Source: Micromonospora sp. RHAY321 (GTDB lineage Bacteria > Actinomycetota > Actinomycetes > Mycobacteriales > Micromonosporaceae). Taken from it: a DNA stretch of 64,000 bases. Position numbers and translations under genes: made by a program. Every line of letters begins with the position of its first letter. Positions within the stretch are counted from its first letter, which is position 1. Where the stretch lies: the NCBI RefSeq assembly GCF_023896955.1, contig NZ_JAMHIW010000006.1, positions 62,001-126,000 on the forward strand, in the 5' to 3' direction. Of the stretch, positions 37,121-44,828 are shown one piece after another. The notes under the pieces are model-generated. The model did no database searches. It was not told the DNA's origin and saw only the letters and a list, made by a program, of their open reading frames with translations.

Positions 37121-37540
37121 TCACCGCCCCCGCCGCTGCTCGGCCGCCGCGTCGTCCCCGTCGGGCTGGTCGGTCGCGTCGCGGTCGCTGTCCCGACCCG
37201 CGCCGTCGTCGCCGGCACCGCTCTGGTGGCCGGAACGGCTGCGCAGGGCGTCGGCCGAGCCGCGCAGCCGACCGGTGAGGGCATCGACCCGGCTGCCGGC
37301 TGCGGCGGTGGCGGCGGCCTTGCCGGCGTTGACGAGCGGCCCGCCGAGGCGGCCCAGACTGCTCAGTTGGGGCGAGGCGTGCAGCACGTCGGTGCCCCGC
37401 TTCACCAGCCCGCCCGCGTCGCGGCTGGCCCGGCCGGCGGCGACCGCGGCGGCCAGGGTGAGCGCGGTACGCAGCTTGCGGCGCCGACCGAGTAGGTAGC
37501 CGAAGCCCACTGCCAGTCCGATTCGTGTTCCGGTCTTCAT
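37121..37540 (-). CDS. Small glycine-zipper membrane protein, first gene of the gas vesicle operon
   Basis: 139 residues. The N-terminus carries a short hydrophobic segment (IGLAVGFGYLLGRRRKLRTA, LTLAAAVAAG), a middle Ala/Gly-rich helix and an Arg/Asp-rich tail ending DAAAEQRRGR. It resembles the short hydrophobic helper proteins (GvpT-like) found at the head of some gas vesicle clusters, but similarity is too weak for a name. GGAGAGCTG precedes the ATG; the operon promoter lies about 120 bp upstream. Confidence 0.8.
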   Translation of the reverse strand: MKTGTRIGLAVGFGYLLGRRRKLRTALTLAAAVAAGRASRDAGGLVKRGTDVLHASPQLSSLGRLGGPLVNAGKAAATAAAGSRVDALTGRLRGSADALRSRSGHQSGAGDDGAGRDSDRDATDQPDGDDAAAEQRRGR

Positions 37541-37662
37541 CAGCTCTCCTTCGCTCCCCGAAGGGTCCGGACGCCTGCCCGGTGGAGGCCGAGAAGGGCT
37601 ACCGGGGAATTGCGCGAACGATTCCTTGGATCAGGCGTCCGTATCTGCGGACCCGGCGGGCA

Positions 37663-37687
37663 GTACCCGCCGACATTCCGCCGAAAC
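37663..37687 (-). promoter_or_regulatory. Stress-sigma (sigma-B type) promoter of the gas vesicle operon
   Basis: On the minus strand GTTTC (37683-37687), a 14-bp spacer and GGGTAC (37663-37668), matching the GTTT-N13-16-GGGTAC/T promoters of the actinobacterial SigB/F-like general stress sigma factors. The transcription start would be near 37655, giving a leader of about 115 nt. The 276-bp gap 37541-37816 holds nothing else I can identify. Confidence 0.7.
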
Positions 37688-37816
37688 CCTGTCGGCAATT
37701 CCCGTCAGGAAGCCGGAAAGGCCATCTGGAAATGCAGCACCAGACGGCTCAGATCGGACTTTCGGGCGACAATGAGCAGGGAGAACGACAGGAAAGGCGA
37801 AACCTCTGAATTAATG

Positions 37817-38368
37817 TCAGAGGGCCGGGGGCGTCGAATCGAGGCAGATTTCGGCGCGCACCTTGTCGCCATCCTCACGCAATTTCGCACCGCACTTCCT
37901 CAGCACGGCGACCGCCCCGACATTGTCCGGCGTCGTCTCGGCCACCACGGCGCGCATGCCGGCCCGGGCAGCGGCGTTCAGCAACTCCCGCAGGGCGGTC
38001 GCGCCGATCCCCTGCCCGCGCGCCGACCGCCCGAGCCACATGCCGGCCTCCACCGTGCCGGGCTCGTCACAGCGCGTCATGCGGACCATGCCCATGACCT
38101 CGCCGCCGACGAGGATGGCGTACATCTGGGAGCGGGTCGGGCCCGCCAGGCCGCCGAAGCTCGCGCGGTGGAACTCGCGGAAGGCCTCCCGACGGGCGAG
38201 CGACCAGCCGGCGGGAGCGTCGACCGGAGGCATGACGTCGCCCGGCTCAGCCTCGGCAGCCGCTACGGAGAGCAACGGCTCCAGGTTCCGCTCGTCCACC
38301 GGCTCCAACCGGACCGCACCCGCCACGTGCCGCAGTCTGCCGCCCTCATCGGCCGAAGTCCACCCCAT
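37817..38368 (-). CDS. GNAT-family N-acetyltransferase
   Basis: 183 residues, one GNAT domain: VRLEPVDERNLEPLLSVAAA at the first strand, RSARGQGIGATALRELLNAA as the acetyl-CoA loop and TPDNVGAVAVLRKCGAKL near the end. This matches the RimJ/RimL-like or aminoglycoside-type group in layout, but no substrate is evident. The start is uncertain: I use the ATG at 38368; a start nearer VAGAVRLEP is possible. It lies upstream of the gas vesicle operon on the same strand but the intervening promoter suggests separate control. Confidence 0.82.
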   Translation of the reverse strand: MGWTSADEGGRLRHVAGAVRLEPVDERNLEPLLSVAAAEAEPGDVMPPVDAPAGWSLARREAFREFHRASFGGLAGPTRSQMYAILVGGEVMGMVRMTRCDEPGTVEAGMWLGRSARGQGIGATALRELLNAAARAGMRAVVAETTPDNVGAVAVLRKCGAKLREDGDKVRAEICLDSTPPAL

Positions 38369-38467
38369 TGGCCATCCACTGGCGGTCCGGTCACCGGTAT
38401 CGGCCGGTCGGGCGGCCAGGGTGTTCCACCTCACGCTCCGTTGCCACCCGGCCGGTTGGGGCGGCGC

Positions 38468-39304
38468 TCAGACCGCCGGCCCGAACTCGCAGAACACCAC
38501 CGAGGCGTCGTCGGTGGGCTTGTGCCGCCGCAGCCGGTCGGGGTGGTCGCGCTCGGCGTCCCGGACCCGATCGACCAACGCGCCCGGCCCGTCGGCGCTC
38601 AGCATGTCCAGCAGCCCGGCCCAGTCGGTCAGCCCGAACTGCTCGACCGCGCTGGACGCGCCGTCGCTGAGCAGCGCCGCCCGGCGCACCGCCGCCGGCC
38701 CCCGCTGCGGCAACGTCCCGGTCACCGCGTGGAAGGCCGCGTCCGGATCGGCCGCCGCCACCCAGTAGCCGTGTGTGCGGTTCATCCGCTCCCGCTGGAC
38801 CCCCACGGCGTTGCGGAACCGGGTGACCGGGTCCGTACCGCCGGCCGGCACGGTGGCGACCGTACGGCGCAGCTCCGCCATCGCCGTCTCCAGCCGGTCG
38901 TCGGTCACCACACTGACCTGGCCGCCCGCGTCCAGCACCAGAGGGCTGTCGCAGAGCACCAGGTAGTCCACCTGATCGCCACAGTCCCGCAGCAGGCAGA
39001 CCGTGCTGGACGGCGTACCCGGGTGGTCGAGGTCGCACTGCCCGCCGTGGTCGGCCCGAACGGCGAGGATGGCCGCGGCCAGGTTGCTGGTCAACCGGGC
39101 CGACGGGCGCGCCGCCTCGGCGACGCCGAGGCGGGCGGCCAGGTGCCGGACGTACCACTCCGGCCCGTGTACGCAGCCGGTGTCGAAGCCTTCCGGAACG
39201 GTGGCGCCGTCCAGGACGCCGACCAGCGGGCCGAACCGGAAGACCAGGTCCTCGTTGACGGGCCGGCCCGGGGCTGGCGCCGACGCGGAACTCACCCGCA
39301 TCAT
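38468..39304 (-). CDS. PP2C-like protein phosphatase
   Basis: 278 residues. PP2C-type metal-binding motifs: GVLDGAT near residue 30, LLSDGASSAV near 220, and TDDASVV near 265; the central TVCLLRDCGDQVDYLVLCDS fits the fold. ATG at 39304 (a second ATG is adjacent). It starts 21 bp after the DUF3618 gene ends, so it likely belongs to that operon. Typical partners are anti-sigma antagonists or Ser/Thr-phosphorylated proteins; which one is unknown. Confidence 0.82.
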   Translation of the reverse strand: MMRVSSASAPAPGRPVNEDLVFRFGPLVGVLDGATVPEGFDTGCVHGPEWYVRHLAARLGVAEAARPSARLTSNLAAAILAVRADHGGQCDLDHPGTPSSTVCLLRDCGDQVDYLVLCDSPLVLDAGGQVSVVTDDRLETAMAELRRTVATVPAGGTDPVTRFRNAVGVQRERMNRTHGYWVAAADPDAAFHAVTGTLPQRGPAAVRRAALLSDGASSAVEQFGLTDWAGLLDMLSADGPGALVDRVRDAERDHPDRLRRHKPTDDASVVFCEFGPAV

Positions 39305-39325
39305 CGGCGCCGGCCCCGGGTCACC

Positions 39326-39979
39326 TCAGCGCTGCCGGAGGTCGTCGGCGGCAGCATGCGCCTGCCCCTGTACCTGACCAGCGGCCGAGCGGCCCTGATC
39401 CCGGACGGCGGACACCCCCTGCTGGGCGGTGGACCGTACGGACTGCGCCGCCTGCTGCGCGGGCTCCCGCATGTTGTCCCGGACCTGGTTGCCGACCTGG
39501 CTCGCCTGCTCGCGCAGCTCACCGGAGTGCTCGCTCACCATGTTCCGGGCACGGCCGGCCATCTGCCGCTCCCGGCCGCTCGGCGGGACCAGCGAGGCCG
39601 CCAGCAGCCCCACGCCGAAGGCGACCAGGCCAGCCGCCAGCGGGTTGCCCTGCGCCTGCTCGCGGGACTGCTGTCCGAGCGAGCGGGCCTCGTCCCGCGC
39701 CGAGTACACCGCGCCCCGGGACTGCTGCCCCAGCGACCGGGCCTGGTCGCGTGCCGAACCGGCCATGTGCGACATCCGCTCGCTGGTCTCCTGCCCCATG
39801 TGACTCGAAGTGCCCATCACCTTCTCCTTCGCTCGGGTGAACGCGCCCCGGGCCTGCCCGACACGGTCACCGGCGATCCGACGCGGGTTGACCTTGTCGG
39901 TCAGCGCGTCGACGTCACTGCTCAACTCGTTGCGGGTGCTCTCGATCTCCCGCCGGATCTGATCAGGATCACTCGACAT
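39326..39979 (-). CDS. DUF3618 protein
   Basis: 217 residues. The N-terminal DUF3618 motif IRREIESTRNELSSDVDALT is followed by a long amphipathic helix rich in Gln/Arg/Ala with two near-identical segments (ARDQARSLGQQSRGAV and ARDEARSLGQQSREQA), a hydrophobic stretch LAAGLVAFGVGLLAASLV, and another coiled region. GGGAGCGGTC precedes the ATG. This family accompanies holin-X-like proteins in many actinobacteria; it is probably a membrane-peripheral envelope protein. Confidence 0.9.
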   Translation of the reverse strand: MSSDPDQIRREIESTRNELSSDVDALTDKVNPRRIAGDRVGQARGAFTRAKEKVMGTSSHMGQETSERMSHMAGSARDQARSLGQQSRGAVYSARDEARSLGQQSREQAQGNPLAAGLVAFGVGLLAASLVPPSGRERQMAGRARNMVSEHSGELREQASQVGNQVRDNMREPAQQAAQSVRSTAQQGVSAVRDQGRSAAGQVQGQAHAAADDLRQR

Positions 39980-39999
39980 GACCGCTCCCTCCGACTCGT

Positions 40000-40395
40000 T
40001 CACCGGCCGCGCAGGGCGCCCGGCATCTCCCGGGCGGTCTGCTTCGTCCGGGGCAACACCGCACGTGCCCGGCGCAGCTCGTTTCGGGCGTTGACGAAGA
40101 GGCCAGCAGCCACGACGCCCCAGACGACCGCGACGATCAGCGCCGCCCAGCCCTGGTCCATCACGTTCGACAGCCCCCACCACGCCGCGAACGACACGAA
40201 CAGGATGGCCAGGAACCCGGCCAGCCCCGCACCGCCGAACATGCCACCGGCCTTGCCGGCCTGGCTCGCCTCCTCGCGGAGCTCGGCCTTGGCCAGCTCG
40301 ACCTCCTTACGCATCAGCGTGGAGAGGTCCCGGGTCACGTCACCCAGCAGGTCGCCGACCGATGCCTGTGTCCGCTCCTTCTCCGGGGCGCTCAC
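40000..40395 (-). CDS. Holin-X-like membrane protein (DUF1469 family)
   Basis: 131 residues. An amphipathic N-terminal helix (VGDLLGDVTRDLSTLMRKEV, ELAKAELREEASQAGKAGG) precedes two hydrophobic helices (GLAGFLAILFVSFAAWWGLS and AALIVAVVWGVVAAGLFVNA). This is the actinobacterial holin-X/DUF1469 layout, not evidence for a prophage. GTG start overlaps the previous gene's stop (GTGA). Confidence 0.9.
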   Translation of the reverse strand: MSAPEKERTQASVGDLLGDVTRDLSTLMRKEVELAKAELREEASQAGKAGGMFGGAGLAGFLAILFVSFAAWWGLSNVMDQGWAALIVAVVWGVVAAGLFVNARNELRRARAVLPRTKQTAREMPGALRGR

Positions 40396-41054
40396 AGTGC
40401 CACCCCGCCCGGTACGTCCGGGTCGCGGCGCCCGGCCGGCGAAACGTTCTGCGCCCGTGCGGTCCCGGTGTACGGCTGATCGGGCTCGTACGGCTGCGGC
40501 CCGGTCCCGGCTGCCTGGCCCTGCGGAGCCGGTGCACCGCCGGACATTCCGCCGCCACCACCACTGGTCAGACCACGGGTGAGCCGCCCGACCAGCAGAC
40601 CGGCCACCGCCGCACCGGCCAGGAACGTCCCCGGATGCTGCCGCGCGTACGTCCGCACGTCCTCCAGCACCTCACCGGGCTCCCGTCCGTCCAGCCAACC
40701 GGCGGCCCGTTGGGCGGCGTCGGCCGCCCGGCGTACCGCCTGGCCGGCCATTCCGGAGTCGCCGTCCCTTTCGGCCATCGAGTTGAGCCCCTGCCCCAGA
40801 TCGCGCAGCCCGTCAACGGCCCGTTGCTGTTGCGACCGGGCCTGCTCACGCAGCTGGTTGGTGGCCTCCCCGGTCAGGTGCCGCGCCTGCTGGCGCGCCT
40901 CGGTCGCCACCTGCCCGCCCTGCTCAGCGGCGGCGTGCGCAACCTGGCCGCCGGCCTGCGTGGCCTGCTGTCCGACCCGGGATGCTTCCTGCCGAGCCTG
41001 CTGCCCGGTTCCGGTCGCACCCTGCGATGGCCGGCTCGGGTTCATACCCGTCAT
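40392..41054 (-). CDS. Gln/Ala-rich coiled-coil protein with one membrane segment
   Basis: 220 residues. Long low-complexity amphipathic helix rich in Gln, Ala and Arg (QQARQEASRVGQQATQAGGQ repeated in variant form), a hydrophobic segment TFLAGAAVAGLLVGRLTRGL near residue 145, then a Gly/Pro tail. Sequence style matches its two downstream neighbours, pointing to a coiled-coil assembly at the membrane. GGGAGCGGGCT precedes the ATG at 41054. First gene of the four-gene operon; no known function. Confidence 0.82.
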   Translation of the reverse strand: MTGMNPSRPSQGATGTGQQARQEASRVGQQATQAGGQVAHAAAEQGGQVATEARQQARHLTGEATNQLREQARSQQQRAVDGLRDLGQGLNSMAERDGDSGMAGQAVRRAADAAQRAAGWLDGREPGEVLEDVRTYARQHPGTFLAGAAVAGLLVGRLTRGLTSGGGGGMSGGAPAPQGQAAGTGPQPYEPDQPYTGTARAQNVSPAGRRDPDVPGGVAL

Positions 41055-41189
41055 AGCCCGCTCCCTTCCTCGGCCCGAAGCCGCGCGACAGCGACCCGGG
41101 ACCCGTCCCGCCTACCCGTCGCACGCGGCGACATGCTTTCGCCGTTCGCGACGGGTCGGACACCGGGGACGGGCCTCTCAGACGGGCGG

Positions 41190-41594
41190 TCAGCGACGGC
41201 GGTTGCGGGCGCGGGACGACCGGAGCCGGCGGAGCCGGCCGATCAGCACGGGGTCGGCGGCGAGCGCCGCGGGATTGTCGAGCAGCGCGTTGAGCAGCTG
41301 GTAGTACCGGGTCGAGGAGACCCCGAAGGTGTCCCGGACGGCCTGCTCCTTGGCGCCGGCGTGCCGCCACCACTGCTGCTCGAAGGCGAGGATGGCGCGT
41401 TCCCGCTCGGTCAGCCCCGCCGCAGGGGCGGCCGGTTCGGCTTCGGCCCCGGCATCCGGGGCGGGATCAGCGGTGCTCTCGACGGACGGCGCCGGCCGGG
41501 GTGTCGGGACGGTCGGCCCACCACCGGTCGACACGGCGCCCGGACGAGCGTCGGTGGACGGCTCGGGGGCGGTCGGGGTGGTGTCGGCGGGCAT
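41190..41594 (-). CDS. DUF3263 protein
   Basis: 134 residues. About 60 disordered Pro/Ala/Thr residues precede the DUF3263 helix-turn-helix-like domain: LTERERAILAFEQQWWRHAG, AKEQAVRDTFGVSSTRYYQL, LNALLDNPAALAADPVLIGR, and a basic end SRARNRRR. DUF3263 proteins are small actinobacterial proteins suspected to bind DNA. TAGGCT (41602-41607 on the other strand) lies 7 nt before the ATG, suggesting a leaderless transcript. Confidence 0.93.
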   Translation of the reverse strand: MPADTTPTAPEPSTDARPGAVSTGGGPTVPTPRPAPSVESTADPAPDAGAEAEPAAPAAGLTERERAILAFEQQWWRHAGAKEQAVRDTFGVSSTRYYQLLNALLDNPAALAADPVLIGRLRRLRSSRARNRRR

Positions 41595-41698
41595 GACGCT
41601 CAGCCTAACCAGGGACGACCCGGGTCGCAGCAGCCGACGCGGCCGGCCCCGCACCGCCGGGAACCCCGACGGCCGGGCCGGCCGCGCCGCACCACCGG

Positions 41699-42715
41699 TC
41701 AGGAGATGTCGCGTCGGCGGATCGCCCAGAGAGCGGCGCCGAGGATCACCACCAGGCCGACAGAGAGGAGCACGGAGGACTGCTGCCAGGTGATGTCCAG
41801 CGTGTCCGGCTTGCACTCCCCGTAGTAGTTGGCGTTGCAGGAGTTCCAGTCCTGCAACGTGATCTTCTTTTGCATCCAGGCGGCCGCGTACGTGGGCAGC
41901 AGCCACGCCTCGGTGAACCGGACGCTCGCCATCGACAGCAGGATGCCCAGGCCGAACTGGCCGACCACCATCACCGCCACCACGCCGCCGAGTGCCATCG
42001 CCGTGTGCCGGCCCAGCGAGGCCAGCGCGAAGCCGATGGTGGTGAGCACCAGCACCAGCACGACGCCGCGCAGCCCGGTGAGGGCGGACGACTGCCAGGC
42101 TCCGGCGGTCATCTTCTCGGTGCTGCCCCGGAACGAGGCGACCGCCCAGAACCCGGCGAACCAGAGCACCGCCGCGGGCAGCGTCACCGCCAGCATGCCG
42201 GTGAGCAGCGCGGCCAGCTTGGTGAGCAGCACGGTGAGCCGCTTCGGCCGCCAGAGCAGCAGGTTCATCATGCCGCCGGTGCTCCACTCGGCACCGACGA
42301 AGGACGCACCGACCACGAACCCGACCAGGGCGAGGATCGCGGCGAACGGGATCAGCGTCTCGTCGAACGTCTCCCGGAAGTTGAACGTGGAGGGCAGGAA
42401 CCAGTCCGCCTGGATCTGCTCGCGGGGCGGCGGTGTGATCACCGAGCAGTCGTCGGGGTACCGGCCGTCGGTCGCCGTACCGGCGGTCTTGGCCTGCTCA
42501 CACGCTGCGCGTTCCTGCTCGCTCCAGCGCACCTGCTCCTGGTAGCTCTGCTCGGCCTGGCGCTCGGCCTGGGCCATCTGATCGGCGCCGATCTTCTGGT
42601 TGGTGAAGAACACCCCGATCACCACGGCGGCCAGCACCAGCAGGCCGAGCAGGGACATGTAGCGGGTGAAGCGCCGCTTCGCCAGCCGACGCAGCTCCGT
42701 ACGATAGAGGCTCAC
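41699..42715 (-). CDS. ABC-2 type transporter permease
   Basis: 338 residues. A first helix (YMSLLGLLVLAAVVIGVFFT) is followed by a ~90-residue soluble loop with three cysteines, then five more hydrophobic segments beginning LIPFAAILALVGFVVGASFV. GTG start overlaps the ATPase stop (GTGA), so it forms an exporter with the preceding gene. The C-terminal loop contains CNANYYGEC, a possible extracytoplasmic disulfide. Substrate unknown. Confidence 0.9.
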   Translation of the reverse strand: MSLYRTELRRLAKRRFTRYMSLLGLLVLAAVVIGVFFTNQKIGADQMAQAERQAEQSYQEQVRWSEQERAACEQAKTAGTATDGRYPDDCSVITPPPREQIQADWFLPSTFNFRETFDETLIPFAAILALVGFVVGASFVGAEWSTGGMMNLLLWRPKRLTVLLTKLAALLTGMLAVTLPAAVLWFAGFWAVASFRGSTEKMTAGAWQSSALTGLRGVVLVLVLTTIGFALASLGRHTAMALGGVVAVMVVGQFGLGILLSMASVRFTEAWLLPTYAAAWMQKKITLQDWNSCNANYYGECKPDTLDITWQQSSVLLSVGLVVILGAALWAIRRRDIS

Positions 42716-43722
42716 GCGCCCCACCCTCCTCCGGTGGCGCCGGGCTGCCCCGTCCCACCGACCTTCGTGGACTCGTCGACCTGCCGGTGCTGCCCCGGTA
42801 CCGGCGCGGTGGCGGTCAGTTCGAGGAAGACGCTCTCCAGGTCGACGGCGATCGGGGCCAGCTCGCTGACGTAGAGGTTCTGCTCGGCAAGCAGCCGGGT
42901 GATCATGGCCGGCTTGTCGACGCCGGCCAGCATCAGGTGGTCCGGGTGACCGGTGACCCGGATCCCGGCCCGGGTGAGCGCCTCGGTGGCCGTCGGCAGG
43001 TCGCTGACCGCCTCCAGCCGGACCCGGACGGCGCCGGAGGAGTGCTGCGCGAGCACCTCGTCGACCGGGCCGAAGGCGACCCGCCGGCCCAGCGAGATGA
43101 TGGTGACCGAGTCGCAGATCAGCTGGATCTCGCCGAGGATGTGGCTGGACAGCACCACGGTCATCCCGGATTCGGCGAGCGTCCGCATCAGCGTGCGCAT
43201 CTCCCGGATGCCGCCCGGGTCGAGGCCGTTGGCCGGCTCGTCGAGGATGAGCAGCTTCGGGTTCTTCAGCAGGGCGGAGGCGACGGCGAGCCGCTGCTTC
43301 ATGCCCAACGAGTACGTCTTGACCCGCTCGCCGGCCCGGTCGCGCAGCCCGACGAGCTCCAGCACCTCGTCGACCCGGGTGGCCGGCACCTCACCGGCAC
43401 CGGCCAGCAGGGACAGCGTGTCCCGTGCCGAGAAGTGCGGGAAGAACTGCGGGCTCTCCACGATCGCGCCGACCTGACCGGCGACGGTGGGCAGCGCGGC
43501 GGGCACCTCGTGCCCGAGCAGCGTCATCCGGCCGCCGTCGGGACGGATCAGGCCGAGCAGGGTACGCAGCGTGGTGGTCTTGCCGGACCCGTTGGGGCCC
43601 AGGAAGCCGTGCACCTGCCCTGCGTCGACCCGCATGTCGAAACCGTCGAGCGCGTTGCGGGTGCCGCGTCGACGACTCTTGTACGTCTTACGTAGACCTT
43701 CGATCTCCAGGACAGCTGGCAA
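42712..43722 (-). CDS. ABC transporter ATP-binding protein
   Basis: 336 residues. Walker A LGPNGSGKTTTLR, Q-loop IVESPQFFPHF, signature YSLGMKQRLAVASALL, Walker B LLILDEPANGLDPGG, H-loop LSSHILGE, plus a ~100-residue C-terminal region common in lantibiotic/daunorubicin-type exporters. The start is a TTG at 43722 with GGGGAGG 5 nt upstream; no ATG or GTG is suitably placed. Two palindromes 39-75 bp upstream probably bind a regulator. Confidence 0.93.
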   Translation of the reverse strand: MPAVLEIEGLRKTYKSRRRGTRNALDGFDMRVDAGQVHGFLGPNGSGKTTTLRTLLGLIRPDGGRMTLLGHEVPAALPTVAGQVGAIVESPQFFPHFSARDTLSLLAGAGEVPATRVDEVLELVGLRDRAGERVKTYSLGMKQRLAVASALLKNPKLLILDEPANGLDPGGIREMRTLMRTLAESGMTVVLSSHILGEIQLICDSVTIISLGRRVAFGPVDEVLAQHSSGAVRVRLEAVSDLPTATEALTRAGIRVTGHPDHLMLAGVDKPAMITRLLAEQNLYVSELAPIAVDLESVFLELTATAPVPGQHRQVDESTKVGGTGQPGATGGGWGA

Positions 43723-43760
43723 GCTGCACCTCCCCCGATGATGGGCGTGACAGGCGACAC

Positions 43761-43796
43761 CATACGCGGTATGCAGCCGCGCGCAATACCGGGTAT
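43761..43796. promoter_or_regulatory. Paired palindromic operator upstream of the ABC exporter
   Basis: CATAC-GCG-GTATG (43761-43773) and ATACC-G-GGTAT (43786-43796), centres 24 bp apart, each followed by GCA. They lie 39-74 bp upstream of the exporter's TTG, in promoter position. No regulator gene sits next to the exporter, so the binder is unidentified. Confidence 0.55.
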
Positions 43797-43842
43797 GCAT
43801 CGACGCGCCGAACGAGGTCGTTGATCTACGGAGAGTGACCGG

Positions 43843-44628
43843 TCAGGCGCAGACGACCTGCACACCGGCGGCGCGGAACGCCTCCACCACCGCCGGGGCG
43901 GCGCCGGAGTCGGTCACCAGCGTCTCGACCCGCTCGACCGGGCAGATCCGGGCGAAGGCGTGACCGCCCAACTTGGACGAGTCCGCGATGATCACCACCC
44001 GCTTGGCGCGGGCCACCATCAGGTTGTTCATGGCCGCCTCGCCCTCGTGGTGGGCGGCGGCGCCGAGCTGCGGGTCGATCGCGTCCACGCCGAGCAGCGC
44101 GACGTCCAGGGTGACCTCACGCAGCAGCGCTCCGCCCAGCGGACCGACCAGCTCGAACGACTTGGGGCGCACCACCCCGCCGGCCACCACGACCTTCATC
44201 CGGGACCGGACGAGCAACTCGTTGGCGATGTTCAGCGCGTTGGTCACCACGGTCAGCTGGGCACCCTCGGCGCTGGTGTTCAGGTCCGGCCGGACGGCCA
44301 GCGCCCGGGCCACCTCGGTGCTGGTGGTGCCACCGTTGAGGCCGACCACGGTGCCGGGCGTGACGAGCGCGGCGGCGGCGGCGCCGATCCGCTGCTTCTC
44401 CGCTGAGTGCTTCGCCGTCTTGTAGCGCAGCGGCAGGTCGTAGGAGACCCCGTTGGCCACCGCGCCGCCCCGGGTCCTGGTGATCATCTGCTGCTGGGCG
44501 AGCTGGTCGAAGTCACGGCGGATGGTGGCCTGGGAAACGTCCAGCCGCTCGGCGGCCGCCTCGACGCTGACCCGACCGTTGTCGGTCAGCATTTCGAGCA
44601 GGGCGTTCCATCTGGCGTACCGGTCCAC
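43843..44628 (-). CDS. DeoR-family transcriptional repressor
   Basis: 261 residues. N-terminal HTH: ARWNALLEMLTDNGRVSVEA, AAERLDVSQATIRRDFDQLA, and the wing ITRTRGGAVANG; then the DeoR C-terminal sensor with GLNGGTTSTEVARAL and VVAGGVVRPKSFELVGPL, LGVDAIDPQLGAAAHHEGEA. GTG at 44628 gives the usual VDRYARW start; upstream in-frame codons are possible. Divergent from the amino-sugar operon, it probably responds to a phosphorylated amino sugar. Confidence 0.93.
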   Translation of the reverse strand: MDRYARWNALLEMLTDNGRVSVEAAAERLDVSQATIRRDFDQLAQQQMITRTRGGAVANGVSYDLPLRYKTAKHSAEKQRIGAAAAALVTPGTVVGLNGGTTSTEVARALAVRPDLNTSAEGAQLTVVTNALNIANELLVRSRMKVVVAGGVVRPKSFELVGPLGGALLREVTLDVALLGVDAIDPQLGAAAHHEGEAAMNNLMVARAKRVVIIADSSKLGGHAFARICPVERVETLVTDSGAAPAVVEAFRAAGVQVVCA

Positions 44629-44683
44629 CTCGGGGGTCCTCCCAGTGACTGCACGGACGGTGATTGATTGCGTGCACACTAGT

Positions 44684-44774
44684 GCGCGAAACTAGGCTGG
44701 CGCAAAAGACCGGCCTGCGCGATCGGCCGGTCGGTTGCCACGGCCACCCGGGTTCGCGCAGAATGACGCGCGAA
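44684..44774. promoter_or_regulatory. Candidate DeoR operator region
   Basis: Perfect inverted repeat TTCGCGC-N8-GCGCGAA at 44753-44774 upstream of the sugar operon, and further copies of the half-site (GCGCGAAA at 44684, GGCGCAAAA near 44700) overlapping the likely minus-strand promoter of the repressor gene (TTGCGC, 18 bp, TAGTGT). Confidence 0.6.
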
Positions 44775-44828
44775 ATACGGGTGTAACGAGCCGTATTGCG
44801 CACCGGTCGGCCCTGCGAGGAGTTTCCC

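Noticed and set aside
40000..40395. Prophage because of a holin-like gene
   Set aside because: The holin-X/DUF1469 family is chromosomal in actinobacteria, and no phage structural, integrase or lysis gene is near.
41112..41136. GCATG-N14-GGGTAG upstream of the coiled-coil/DUF3618 operon as a second stress-sigma promoter
   Set aside because: The -10 fits but the -35 lacks GTTT, so it is too weak to list.
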